This document shows, one piece after another, positions 18,020 to 26,307 of a DNA stretch of 34,861 nt. The stretch lies in contig JALFKB010000026.1 in assembly GCA_022775805.1 (NCBI GenBank), forward strand, positions 1 through 34,861. Reading direction: 5' to 3'. The notes below the pieces were generated by a model that saw only the letters and a program-made list of their open reading frames with translations, was not told the DNA's origin and ran no database searches. The translations under genes were made by a program, and so were the position numbers. Numbering within the stretch: the first letter of the stretch is position 1; every line of letters begins with the position of its first letter. Origin of the DNA: Clostridiales bacterium (lineage in GTDB: Bacteria; Bacillota; Clostridia; Peptostreptococcales; Anaerovoracaceae).

Positions 18020-19318
18020 ATGGCAGTTAAGAAAGATTTATCAATAAAATATCTGGGTGTTGATTGCTTGAATCCGTTCTTCCTTTCATCATCACCGGTA
18101 GGCGGAAACTATGACATGGTAGCCAAGTGCTACGAAACAGGATGGGGCGGATGCTTCTTCAAGACAATCGGAATCTTCGTAGCAGATGAATGTTCACCAA
18201 GATTTGACCAGACAAACAAGGAAGGTCTCCCATGGCTGGGCTTCAAGAACATGGAACAGATTTCCGACAAGCCGACAGAACAGAACTTTGAATACATTTA
18301 CAGACTTTGCAGAGACTATCCTGAACACATTACAGTTGCATCCATCATGGGTTCAACAGTAGAGGAATGGAAGAAGCTGGCAAAGATGGCTGATGAAGCC
18401 GGTGCGAAGATTATAGAAGGAAACTTCTCATGTCCGCAGATGACTTCACACGACATGGGTTCAGACGTTGGTACAAACAATGAACTGGTTGAATCATACT
18501 CAAGAGCAGTATCCGAAACAGTTCCTCACATTCCGTTTGTAGCCAAGATGACTCCAAACTGCAAGAACATGGAAGAGCACGCAAGAGCTGCCATCAAGGG
18601 CGGTGCAGCTGCTGTTTCAGCAATCAATACAATCAAGTCAGTAACAAATATTGACTTCGAAAACAACACCGGTATGCCTGTAGTAAACGGCAAGTCCTCA
18701 ATCTCAGGTTACTCCGGCGCGGCAGTTAAGCCGATCGCTCTCAGATTCTGCACACAGGTTCAGCAGGATGCTGAGCTTCGCAAGATGGTTGAAGCAAGCA
18801 AGTGGAACTTCGGATACGGACACGAGCTGTCTGGTATCGGCGGAATCGAAACCTGGAGAGACGTTGCTGAATTCCTGGCTGTCGGCTGCAGAAACATTCA
18901 GGTTACTACAGCTATCATGCAGTACGGCTACAGAATCGTAGAAGATATGGCATCAGGTCTCATGCACTTCATGGAAGAAAAGGGATATGACAAGCTGGAC
19001 GATTTCATCGGCTGTGCTCTGCCAAACATTATTCCTGCTGAAGAACTGGATAGAAGCTTCAAGCTCTTCCCAAGATTTGACGAGAAGAAGTGTATCGGAT
19101 GCGGACGCTGCTACATTTCATGCTACGATGCAGCTCATCAGGCAATTGACTGGGATGAGAAGAAGAGAAAGCCTATTCTCAACGAGGACAATTGCGTAGG
19201 ATGTCACCTGTGTCTGAACGTATGCCCTGTTCAGGAATGTATCGTTCCCGGCGAGTTGAAGGCAAAGCCTAATCATGAAATGTCAAAGGACATCAAGATT
19301 AAGCAGCACTACGAATAA
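18020..19318 (+). CDS. preA: NAD(P)-dependent dihydropyrimidine dehydrogenase subunit PreA
   Basis: PreA is the FMN/2x[4Fe-4S] catalytic subunit that reduces uracil/thymine to 5,6-dihydropyrimidine. The TIM barrel has [17 protein letters not shown] near the N-terminus and keeps the catalytic-Cys loop [11 protein letters not shown]. It also has the AINTIKS phosphate region and [27 protein letters not shown]. The C-terminus carries two ferredoxin motifs, [11 protein letters not shown] and [12 protein letters not shown]. The length is 432 residues. AGGAG (18006-18010) lies inside the end of preT, so translation is probably coupled. A strong terminator follows. Confidence 0.94.
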   Translation: MAVKKDLSIKYLGVDCLNPFFLSSSPVGGNYDMVAKCYETGWGGCFFKTIGIFVADECSPRFDQTNKEGLPWLGFKNMEQISDKPTEQNFEYIYRLCRDYPEHITVASIMGSTVEEWKKLAKMADEAGAKIIEGNFSCPQMTSHDMGSDVGTNNELVESYSRAVSETVPHIPFVAKMTPNCKNMEEHARAAIKGGAAAVSAINTIKSVTNIDFENNTGMPVVNGKSSISGYSGAAVKPIALRFCTQVQQDAELRKMVEASKWNFGYGHELSGIGGIETWRDVAEFLAVGCRNIQVTTAIMQYGYRIVEDMASGLMHFMEEKGYDKLDDFIGCALPNIIPAEELDRSFKLFPRFDEKKCIGCGRCYISCYDAAHQAIDWDEKKRKPILNEDNCVGCHLCLNVCPVQECIVPGELKAKPNHEMSKDIKIKQHYE

Positions 19319-19336
19319 GAACAAGAATAAAGATAC

Positions 19337-19379
19337 AGCAGCAAGGCCGGTCCAATGCGACCGGCTCTGCTCTTTTTTT
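19337..19379 (+). terminator. Rho-independent terminator after preA
   Basis: GCCGGTC (19346-19352) pairs with GACCGGC (19359-19365) around a six-base loop. An outer AGCAG/CTGCT pairing extends it, and seven T residues follow (19373-19379). It closes the amidohydrolase-preT-preA transcript. Confidence 0.88.
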
Positions 19380-19410
19380 GCAGACAAACAGAACGCTTAG
19401 TGCTTTTTCA

Positions 19411-19419
19411 TGATATAAT
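19411..19419 (+). promoter_or_regulatory. Extended -10 promoter before the NimA-like gene
   Basis: TGATATAAT is a perfect -10 with an upstream TG (extended -10). No good -35 is visible. It lies between the preA terminator and the flavoprotein gene starting at 19476. Confidence 0.55.
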
Positions 19420-19475
19420 TTGTGAGACATAATCTGATATTCGTGAAACATTATTTGAAATTCGAGAGGTATGGC

Positions 19476-19958
19476 ATGACAAGACGTGAACTGGAAATAA
19501 CCGACATTGAAGAAATCAGGGGTATACTGGATAGGGCTCAGGTACTCCATCTGGGACTTGTGGATGATGGCTTCCCTTATATCGTTCCAATGAACTACGG
19601 ATATGAAATGGAGGATGGCAAGCTGACAGTCTATCTCCACAGCGGCATGAAGGGACACAAGATAGAAGTAATAAGAAACAATCCTCGGTGCTGCTTCGAG
19701 CTGGAGTGTGATCTGATACCATTTGACGGACCGAAGCCCTGTATGAACGGAATGTCCTATTCCTCATTAATGGGCAGGGGAAGGGCTGAAATACTCCAGG
19801 GCTTCGAAGAGCGCAGGAGAGCAATGAACATTCTCATGAAAACCCAGAGGGGACAGGAATACGATTTCTCCGAGAAAATGCTCTCGGCAGTCCACATGAT
19901 AAAGATTGAAGTGACGGAATACACAGCCAAAAGGAGACCTCTCCCTCTGGAAAGGTAG
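19476..19958 (+). CDS. Pyridoxamine 5'-phosphate oxidase-fold flavoprotein, NimA-like
   Basis: The 160-residue protein belongs to the split-barrel FMN-binding family that includes nitroimidazole-resistance (Nim) proteins. Typical segments are RELEITDIEEIRGILDRAQVLHLGLVDDGFPYIVPMNYGY, YLHSGMKGHKIEVIRNNPRCCFELE and SSLMGRGRAEIL. The molecular substrate is unknown; such proteins are usually FMN-dependent reductases of unclear physiological role. I chose the ATG at 19476 because GAGAGG lies six bases upstream and the family begins with MRRKDREI-like sequence. An upstream ATG at 19422 would add 18 poorly conserved residues. pdp follows after eight bases. Confidence 0.85.
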   Translation: MTRRELEITDIEEIRGILDRAQVLHLGLVDDGFPYIVPMNYGYEMEDGKLTVYLHSGMKGHKIEVIRNNPRCCFELECDLIPFDGPKPCMNGMSYSSLMGRGRAEILQGFEERRRAMNILMKTQRGQEYDFSEKMLSAVHMIKIEVTEYTAKRRPLPLER

Positions 19959-19966
19959 GTAAGGGA

Positions 19967-21295
19967 ATGAGTGCAAAGGCATGGGCAACAATGAACGCAG
20001 TTGACATAATAACAAAAAAGAAAGACGGAAAAATACTGTCACCGGAGGAGCTGGAATATATGGTAATGGGTTATACCCGGGGTGAGATTCCCGACTACCA
20101 GATGTCAGCCCTTCTGATGGCAATAGTCCTTAATGGAATGACGCGGGAGGAAACAGTTAGACTCACCGAAATCATGAGAGACTCGGGAGAGGTAATGGAT
20201 CTCTCGGGAATAAAGGGCATCAAAGTGGACAAGCACTCCACAGGCGGGGTGGGTGACAAAACCACCCTGATAGCCGCACCTATTGCTGCGGCGGCTGGAG
20301 TTCCCATAGCTAAAATGAGCGGAAGAGGTCTGGGCTTCACCGGAGGAACGGTTGACAAGATGGAAGCAATTCCGGGATTCAGAACATCCATGACACGGGA
20401 GGAATTTATCAATTCAGTAAACACCGGAGGAATAGCTGTCATCGGGCAGACAGGCCGGATTGCCCCTGCCGACAAGAAAATCTATGCCCTTCGTGATGTT
20501 ACAGGAACCACCCAGAGCCTTGCCCTTATCACCTCAAGCATAATGAGCAAAAAGCTGGCGGCTGGTTCCGACGCAATTCTCCTGGATGTCAAGTGCGGAC
20601 GGGGAGCCTTCATGAAAAGTGAAGAGGATGCCCGGCAGCTGGCGGAATGGATGGTGGAAATAGGAAATGCCGCCGGAAAGAAAACCATGGCAGTAATATC
20701 CGACATGAATCAGCCTCTGGGAAGAGCAGTGGGCAACGCCCTGGAGGTAATTGAGGTAATGGATGTGCTCAAGGGAAGAGGTCCGGCTGACATCACAGAG
20801 CTTTCCCTGACCCTGGCGGGAGGAATGATAATGCTGGGGGGATTCGCGAACACCATGGAGGAGGGCCATGCAAAGGCAGTAAGCCTGGTTGAAGAGGGCA
20901 AAGCCCTTGAAAAATTCAGGGAGTTTGTAGCCGGACAGGGAGGAAATCCCCACATAACAGAAGATTACACGATTCTGGGAAAAGGCAGACATATCCTGGA
21001 GGTTAAGGCTGACAGAGACGGACTGGTAACAGGACTTGATGCCATGGCAATAGGCCTGGCCTCACAGCATATAGGTGCCGGCAGGGCCAGAAAAGATGAC
21101 GCGATCGACATGACAGCCGGAATAATACTGAACAAAAAAATCGGAGACAAGGTGAACAAGGGGGATGTGCTCTGCACCCTTATGGGAAATGATTCCATAA
21201 AAATTGAAACCGGAGCAGCGGAGGCAATGGGTGCCTATGAATTGGGATCCGATGCTCCGGAAAAGAACAGACTTATAAAGCAGATAATTGAATGA
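19967..21295 (+). CDS. pdp: Pyrimidine-nucleoside (thymidine) phosphorylase
   Basis: This enzyme splits uridine, deoxyuridine or thymidine with phosphate into the free base and (deoxy)ribose-1-phosphate, so it can feed uracil to the PreTA route encoded upstream. The 442 residues contain the family signature KMSGRGLGFTGGTVDKMEAIPGF, the phosphate loop DKHSTGGVGDKTTLIAAPI, and TSSIMSKKLAAGSDAILLDVKCGRGAFMK. An in-frame ATG at 19991 (434 aa) begins exactly where B. subtilis Pdp-like proteins begin and is an alternative start. The gene meets the regulator at 21314 tail to tail with only 18 bases between. Confidence 0.94.
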   Translation: MSAKAWATMNAVDIITKKKDGKILSPEELEYMVMGYTRGEIPDYQMSALLMAIVLNGMTREETVRLTEIMRDSGEVMDLSGIKGIKVDKHSTGGVGDKTTLIAAPIAAAAGVPIAKMSGRGLGFTGGTVDKMEAIPGFRTSMTREEFINSVNTGGIAVIGQTGRIAPADKKIYALRDVTGTTQSLALITSSIMSKKLAAGSDAILLDVKCGRGAFMKSEEDARQLAEWMVEIGNAAGKKTMAVISDMNQPLGRAVGNALEVIEVMDVLKGRGPADITELSLTLAGGMIMLGGFANTMEEGHAKAVSLVEEGKALEKFREFVAGQGGNPHITEDYTILGKGRHILEVKADRDGLVTGLDAMAIGLASQHIGAGRARKDDAIDMTAGIILNKKIGDKVNKGDVLCTLMGNDSIKIETGAAEAMGAYELGSDAPEKNRLIKQIIE

Positions 21296-21313
21296 TGCTT
21301 TATTTCCGGCATT

Positions 21314-22681
21314 TTATTTCTGATATTTTGATGCTATTCGCGAAACGGTGGACTGGTTAACCTCCAGAACCTCCGCCGCCTTGCGGGTGGTTTTGTAAAC
21401 TCCCAGGGCCCGCTTGACAAGGTGCTCCTCCAGAAGGTGCTTCGCTTCCTTGAGGGGCATGATGTCGCTGCAGTAAACCTTCTCAGTGTCCTCTTCTCTT
21501 TTTGTGGAACCGTGGATTACATCGTGGACAACATCACCGCGTATTACTGGGCCGTCAGTCATGATGTATGCGCTTTCAATTGTCTGATCCAGCTCAATCA
21601 GATTACCCGGCCAGGTATGGGATGCGAGGATGCCCAGGGCGTCCTTGCTGATTATTTTCTTTGTTCCGTACTTGCTGTTGCATTTCGAGATGTACTGATT
21701 TGCCAGATAAGGTATATCGCTGGTTCTGCTCCTGAGGGGAGGAATTCTTACGGGAACCGTGTCAAGCCTGTAGTACAGAGGCTTCAGGAACATGCCCGTC
21801 TCGCTTAATTCCTTAAGATCCATGCCGGTGAGAGCTATGATTCTGGCAGAGGATTTCACATCTGTGGAGCCCTCGGCTCTCTTGAATTTCCCCGTATCTA
21901 TGTACTCGAAAAGCTTGGCCTGAATGTTACGGGGCATGTATCCTATATTGTTCAGAACCAGGGTGCCTTCGTCGGCGAAGTCCAGCTTTCCCCGGGTAAT
22001 CTTGCGGGAGTTGCCATCTCCGGATTCCTTCTCGTATCCGAAAATCTCCTTCTCCAGGAAGTCGGGATCTGCGCTGGTGCAGTTCACGGTGATGAAGGGC
22101 TTGTCGCTTCTCTTGCCGGAGAAGTGTATGTGACGGGCTGCGGTGCTTTTGCCTGTACCGGATTCTCCGTATATGAGAATAGGAATATCAAGAGAGGAAA
22201 TCTTCTCCAGGGAAGCCTTGGTCATGACGCTGGCAGGATCAATTGTTTCGTAGTTGCTCTTTTCCGAAAGCTCCTTCTTCAGGCTGTATATTTCCTGCTG
22301 CTGTTTGTCCAGAGTTTCAAGGAGAGAGTTTACCGCATCGATATCCTGAGATGAGGTGATAACCATGGAAATGCTTCCTTTATCATCGAAGATGGGAACT
22401 CCTGTGGCAATAATGCGCTTTCCGTTTTTTAGGTACTGCAGAATGCTTACAGGCTTCTTTTCCTTCAGCACCTTAAGAGTGCTGCTTTCGGAGAAATAGC
22501 CCTCATTCATAAGCTCACGGACATTTCTGCCGACTATGTTGTCAATATCCAGCTCGTTTATTTCAATTGATGCCGGGTTTACGAAGAGAACATTTCCGTC
22601 GCCGTCGGTGATAAAAATCTCCTCGCCCAGATTTTCGACTATTGTCTTGTATACGTCAAATTCTTTTGTGATATCATTCAT
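21314..22681 (-). CDS. PAS-AAA+ transcriptional regulator with TyrR-type HTH and degenerate sigma-54 motifs
   Basis: The 455-residue protein has an N-terminal PAS sensor (about 10-115), a short coiled-coil linker, a central AAA+ domain (about 150-390) and a C-terminal TyrR/Fis-like HTH (TTRKAAEVLEVNQSTVSRIASKYQK). Walker A GESGTGKS (172-179) is intact. The GAFTGA loop expected at 219-224 reads ESGDGN, Walker B GTLFLDEIG reads GTLVLNNIG (Asn244-Asn245), and the usual Arg in PGNVREL is Ile. By analogy with TyrR, it may act at ordinary sigma-70/A promoters, not by ATP-driven sigma-54 remodelling. It is divergent from the CoA-transferase gene and is its likely regulator. Confidence 0.9.
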   Translation of the reverse strand: MNDITKEFDVYKTIVENLGEEIFITDGDGNVLFVNPASIEINELDIDNIVGRNVRELMNEGYFSESSTLKVLKEKKPVSILQYLKNGKRIIATGVPIFDDKGSISMVITSSQDIDAVNSLLETLDKQQQEIYSLKKELSEKSNYETIDPASVMTKASLEKISSLDIPILIYGESGTGKSTAARHIHFSGKRSDKPFITVNCTSADPDFLEKEIFGYEKESGDGNSRKITRGKLDFADEGTLVLNNIGYMPRNIQAKLFEYIDTGKFKRAEGSTDVKSSARIIALTGMDLKELSETGMFLKPLYYRLDTVPVRIPPLRSRTSDIPYLANQYISKCNSKYGTKKIISKDALGILASHTWPGNLIELDQTIESAYIMTDGPVIRGDVVHDVIHGSTKREEDTEKVYCSDIMPLKEAKHLLEEHLVKRALGVYKTTRKAAEVLEVNQSTVSRIASKYQK

Positions 22682-22792
22682 GATTTCATCCTCCGAACAT
22701 ATTATAACCCTTACTTGGGAAACACTCCAGTGGTATGCGAAAAAACATCAAAACAACTGCGTTTTTGCATCAATTTCATTGTGGACAGGTAA

Positions 22793-22827
22793 AATACGCT
22801 AACAAATATGTTCAAAAAAGGCGTATT
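22793..22827. promoter_or_regulatory. Inverted repeat in the divergent regulator/CoA-transferase intergenic region
   Basis: AATACGC (22793-22799) and GCGTATT (22821-22827) are exact inverted copies, 21 bases apart, in the 187-base gap between the PAS/TyrR-like regulator and the CoA-transferase. The arms could be an operator for the regulator. No sigma-54 -24/-12 element with correct spacing was found in this gap. Confidence 0.4.
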
Positions 22828-22868
22828 ATTTTGTCATAAATATAAAATACAAACAGGAGGACTTCAGA

Positions 22869-24185
22869 ATGAGCTGGAGAGAAATATATGAAAGCAGAAA
22901 ATGTACTGCTGACGAAGCGGTAAAGCTTATCAAGTCAAATGACAATGTTATTCTGGGACACTGCATCTGCGAGCCTACGGGCCTTGTAGACGCCATGGTT
23001 GCAAACTACGAGAATTATGAGAACGTAACTGTTGCTCACATGGTATCTCTGGGTAAGGGAGAGTACACAAAGCCTGAACTGAAAAAGCACTTCAGATGGG
23101 AAGGCTTCTTCTGCGGCGGCGGAACAAGAAAGGCAGTTGAGGAAGGTCACGGAGACATTATTCCGGTATACTTCCAGGACGTTCCTAGATGGATAAGAAA
23201 CGGACTCCTCGAGTACGATGTATGCATGGTAATGGTTTCACCTCCAAACGAAGCAGGCTACTGTAGCATGGGAGTTGAATCCGGTTATACATATCAGGCA
23301 GTGAAATCAGCCAAGATTGTACTGGCACAGGTTAACAAAAACATGCCTAGAACCTTCGGTGACACATTCTTCCACGTAAGCGAATTCGACAGATTCGTGG
23401 AAATGGATATGCCGCTGGTTGAATCAAAGCCGCCGGTTATCGGTGAAGCTGAGAAGGCAATCGGTAAGTACTGCGCATCCCTCATCGAAGACGGAGCAAC
23501 TCTGCAGCTGGGTATCGGAGCCATTCCTGATGCAGTTCTTTCAGAGCTTAAGGATAAGAAGCATCTGGGAATTCACTCCGAGATGATAGCAGACGGAGTT
23601 GTGGATCTCGTTGAAGCGGGAGTTATCGATTGTTCAGAGAAGACACTGCACAACGGCAAGATGATCGTAACCTTCCTGATGGGAACAAAGAGATTGTACG
23701 AATTTGCAGATAACAACCCTATGCTGGAGCTGAAGCCGGTGGATTACGTAAACGATCCTGCTGTTATCGCCAAGAACAACAAGATGGTTTCAATCAACTC
23801 TGCTCTGCAGGTTGACTTCATGGGACAGGTGGTTGCCTGCTCAATCGGAACAAGACAGTTCTCCGGCGTTGGCGGACAGGTTGACTTCGTAAGAGGAGCC
23901 GCCATGGCAGAGGACGGCAAGGGCGTATCAATCATCGCAATGCCGTCTGTAACCGTTAAGAAGGACGGAACAGTAATCTCAAAGATCAGACCGTACATCG
24001 ACCACGGTGCGGCTGTAACAACAAACAGATATGATGTTGACTACATCGTTACAGAATACGGCATCGCCCGCATGAAGGGAAAGAATCTCAAGGAAAGAGC
24101 CAGAGCCCTTATCGACATCGCACATCCTGATGTGAGAGAAGAACTCAAGGAAGAATTCGAAAAGAGATTCAATGTTGCCTGGTAG
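22869..24185 (+). CDS. CoA-transferase of the acetyl-CoA hydrolase/transferase family, 4-hydroxybutyrate/butyrate type
   Basis: The 438-residue protein transfers CoA between acetyl- or acyl-CoA and short-chain carboxylates. Residues IHSEMIADG place Glu at position 238. That matches the active-site glutamate reported for the 438-residue 4-hydroxybutyrate CoA-transferase (AbfT) of Clostridium aminobutyricum. GVGGQVDFVRGAAMA is the CoA-binding/oxyanion-region motif. AGGAGG (22855-22860) supports the ATG. Butyryl-CoA:acetate CoA-transferase is the main alternative because the two groups are close. Codon bias is strong, as in the preTA genes. It is divergent from the PAS/TyrR-like regulator and ends at a strong terminator. 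Confidence 0.88.
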   Translation: MSWREIYESRKCTADEAVKLIKSNDNVILGHCICEPTGLVDAMVANYENYENVTVAHMVSLGKGEYTKPELKKHFRWEGFFCGGGTRKAVEEGHGDIIPVYFQDVPRWIRNGLLEYDVCMVMVSPPNEAGYCSMGVESGYTYQAVKSAKIVLAQVNKNMPRTFGDTFFHVSEFDRFVEMDMPLVESKPPVIGEAEKAIGKYCASLIEDGATLQLGIGAIPDAVLSELKDKKHLGIHSEMIADGVVDLVEAGVIDCSEKTLHNGKMIVTFLMGTKRLYEFADNNPMLELKPVDYVNDPAVIAKNNKMVSINSALQVDFMGQVVACSIGTRQFSGVGGQVDFVRGAAMAEDGKGVSIIAMPSVTVKKDGTVISKIRPYIDHGAAVTTNRYDVDYIVTEYGIARMKGKNLKERARALIDIAHPDVREELKEEFEKRFNVAW

Positions 24186-24231
24186 GAATCAGCCAAAATT
24201 AATATAATTATTTCCATATGTATTTCACATG

Positions 24232-24268
24232 AAAAATGATAGAGGGCAGCAGCATCTCTATCATTTTT
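24232..24268 (+). terminator. Rho-independent terminator after the CoA-transferase gene
   Basis: AAAAATGATAGAG (24232-24244) pairs perfectly with CTCTATCATTTTT (24256-24268) around an 11-base loop, giving a 13-base stem ending in a T run. The symmetric A and T ends could allow termination in both directions. Confidence 0.88.
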
Positions 24269-24316
24269 CTTAGACAAGAATTATTTCATATAATGTATAC
24301 CGCCTTTGCGATTATG

Positions 24317-24325
24317 TGGTAAAAT
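24317..24325 (+). promoter_or_regulatory. Extended -10 promoter before the beta-CASP gene
   Basis: TGGTAAAAT is an extended -10 element 34 bases before the ATG at 24360. A perfect TATAAT also occurs at 24289-24294. Neither has a convincing -35. Confidence 0.45.
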
Positions 24326-24359
24326 GTATTATGTATAGAAACCGCGAAGGGGGGACAAT

Positions 24360-26132
24360 ATGAAAATTCAGTTTTGCGGAGCTACAACGGGAGTAACAGG
24401 ATCATGCCATCTGATTACAACGGATAATCACAAGCTGCTGCTTGACTGCGGACAGTATCAGGGTGGCAAGGCCCAGGAGGAAATGAACTACGAGGCATTT
24501 CCATTTGATCCTTCAGAGATAGAGTATCTGATTCTGAGTCACGCTCACATTGACCACTGCGGCCGGATTCCGCTTCTTGTGAAGAGGGGATTCAGAGGAA
24601 GCATATACTGCACCGACGCCACTGCGGATCTTCTGGAGATAATGCTCAGAGACAGCGGTCACATCCACGAGCAGGAGGCTGAATGGCAGAACAGGAAGAA
24701 CATCAGGGCAGGCAGACCTGAGGTTGAGCCCCTTTACACCGAGAAGGATGCGGAGGAGTCCCTCAAGTATGTGAAGCCGGTTCTCTACGATCAGCTCATT
24801 GAGCTTAACAATGAGATGAGAATCGTATTCAACGATGCGGGACACATTCTCGGCAGTGGAGAAATCGAACTATGGGTAGAGGAAAAGGAAAACGTTTCCA
24901 AGCTTGTATTCACAGGGGATCTGGGAGTGATGGAAAGACCGATTCTCAGAGATCCTACAATCATCAAGAAGGCTGACTACGTTATAATGGAGACCACCTA
25001 CGGAAACAGACTCCATCCGGAGAATTCCCTTGATGTAAACAACCTAATAGACATTATCTGTGAAACTTCGGCAAGAGGCGGCAACACCATTATTCCGTCC
25101 TTCGCGGTGGGAAGAACACAGGAACTCATATTTGAACTTAACAAGATATACGACAATCCCGAGGATCCTCGATATAAGCGCCTTGAGCCGGTGAAGGTTT
25201 ATGTGGACAGTCCAATGGCTGCAGCGGCAACGGAGATTTTCAAAAAGAACGCCCAGGTATTTGACGAGGCTACAAAGGACTACATAAGCAAAGGCGACAA
25301 CCCTCTGGAATTCTCAAACCTGAAATTCACACAGTCAACTGAGGAATCCCAGTGGCTTAATGTGGACAGGGAGCCTAAGGTTATCATATCCGCCAGCGGC
25401 ATGTGTGAAGCAGGCAGAATCAGACATCACCTGAAGCATAACCTGTGGGATGCCAGAAACAGTGTGATATTCGTGGGATATCAGGCTGAGGGTACTCTGG
25501 GAAGAACCCTGATTGAGGGAGCAGAGGAAATAACCCTCTTTGGGGAGAAGATTCAGGTTAATGCCAAGATACACAACCTGGAGGGCTTCTCAGGACATGC
25601 GGACATGAATGGTCTGCTGACATGGCTGAAAGGTTTCCGGGAGGCACCGAAGAAGATATTCCTGGTACATGGAGAGCCGGAGGTCAAGCTGGATTTTGCC
25701 AAGACCGTCAAAGAACAGCTGGGATACGAGCCGATTCCTGTTAATGCCAATGCGGAGTATGAGCTTGAAACAGGCGGCAGCGAGATTGTCAACATGAAGG
25801 AGGCAATGGCCGAGGCTGTTGACGAGAAGGCCATAAACGGAGCCAGGGACAACCTGTACAATGTCAGAAGACGCCTGGAAGACATACTGTACAATACGAA
25901 CCTCAGGGTGGACTGCAGCAGCGATCCGGAGAAGCTGGCGAAGATCAACAACCTTATTCTGGAGCTTGAGAAATCGGCAATCAATCTTGGAGCTGTAATA
26001 TCCGAAAGAGATACTGATGACGGGCTGAATCTGACAGAGGAGCAGGTTGCTCAGCTGAAGGCCAAACGGGAGGAGGAAAAAAGCCGCCGCCAGGCCGAAA
26101 AACAGCAACGGAATAAAAATTCAGCAAAATAA
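24360..26132 (+). CDS. MBL-fold beta-CASP RNA-processing-type metallohydrolase
   Basis: The N-terminal metallo-beta-lactamase motif LSHAHIDHCGRIPLL (motif 2) is followed by DAGHILGS, FTGDLGV and ETTYGNR. The beta-CASP part has IIPSFAVGRTQELIFEL, VYVDSPMA, ISASGMCEAGRIRHHL, GYQAEGTLGR and GFSGHADM, as in YSH1/CPSF-73-like bacterial ribonucleases. The likely substrate is RNA, in the cytosol, but none is proven. The core ends near residue 472. The remaining ~118 residues form a charged helical extension ending in a Lys/Arg/Gln-rich tail, suited to RNA or protein binding. An AAGGGGGG stretch precedes the ATG. Confidence 0.92.
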   Translation: MKIQFCGATTGVTGSCHLITTDNHKLLLDCGQYQGGKAQEEMNYEAFPFDPSEIEYLILSHAHIDHCGRIPLLVKRGFRGSIYCTDATADLLEIMLRDSGHIHEQEAEWQNRKNIRAGRPEVEPLYTEKDAEESLKYVKPVLYDQLIELNNEMRIVFNDAGHILGSGEIELWVEEKENVSKLVFTGDLGVMERPILRDPTIIKKADYVIMETTYGNRLHPENSLDVNNLIDIICETSARGGNTIIPSFAVGRTQELIFELNKIYDNPEDPRYKRLEPVKVYVDSPMAAAATEIFKKNAQVFDEATKDYISKGDNPLEFSNLKFTQSTEESQWLNVDREPKVIISASGMCEAGRIRHHLKHNLWDARNSVIFVGYQAEGTLGRTLIEGAEEITLFGEKIQVNAKIHNLEGFSGHADMNGLLTWLKGFREAPKKIFLVHGEPEVKLDFAKTVKEQLGYEPIPVNANAEYELETGGSEIVNMKEAMAEAVDEKAINGARDNLYNVRRRLEDILYNTNLRVDCSSDPEKLAKINNLILELEKSAINLGAVISERDTDDGLNLTEEQVAQLKAKREEEKSRRQAEKQQRNKNSAK

Positions 26133-26188
26133 TAATGATTACTGGACAGGAATGTTTGAATTTATTAAAATCTCTATGAGAAAACATT

Positions 26189-26205
26189 CACATATGTGCT
26201 AAAAT
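26189..26205 (+). promoter_or_regulatory. Palindrome and extended -10 upstream of the aminotransferase gene
   Basis: CACATATGTG (26189-26198) is a perfect 10-base palindrome that runs directly into TGCTAAAAT, an extended -10 (TAAAAT at 26200-26205). A protein bound to the palindrome would cover the spacer of the promoter. The distance to the ATG at 26308 implies a leader of about 95 bases. Confidence 0.45.
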
Positions 26206-26243
26206 GAATGTAATGTATATACAATTCACACAATGATATAAAA

Positions 26244-26257
26244 AGCCCTCGCGGGCT
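26244..26257 (+). other. Small leader hairpin before the aminotransferase gene
   Basis: AGCCC (26244-26248) pairs with GGGCT (26253-26257) around a TCGC loop in an otherwise AT-rich 5' leader. There is no T run, so it is not a terminator. It may stabilise the mRNA. Confidence 0.4.
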
Positions 26258-26307
26258 GAATATATAACTATGTTTTAAACAATTAAAAATTTCAAGGAGG
26301 AAAAATC

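Noticed and set aside
15367-19318. Recent horizontal transfer of the preTA block, suggested by codon use unlike its neighbours
   Set aside because: The same bias appears in rplS, a native highly expressed gene, so expression level explains it better than transfer.
22682-22868. Possible sigma-54 (-24/-12) promoter for the CoA-transferase
   Set aside because: TTTTTGCAT resembles a -12 element, but no GG at the correct distance exists upstream; other GG/GC pairs also have the wrong spacing.
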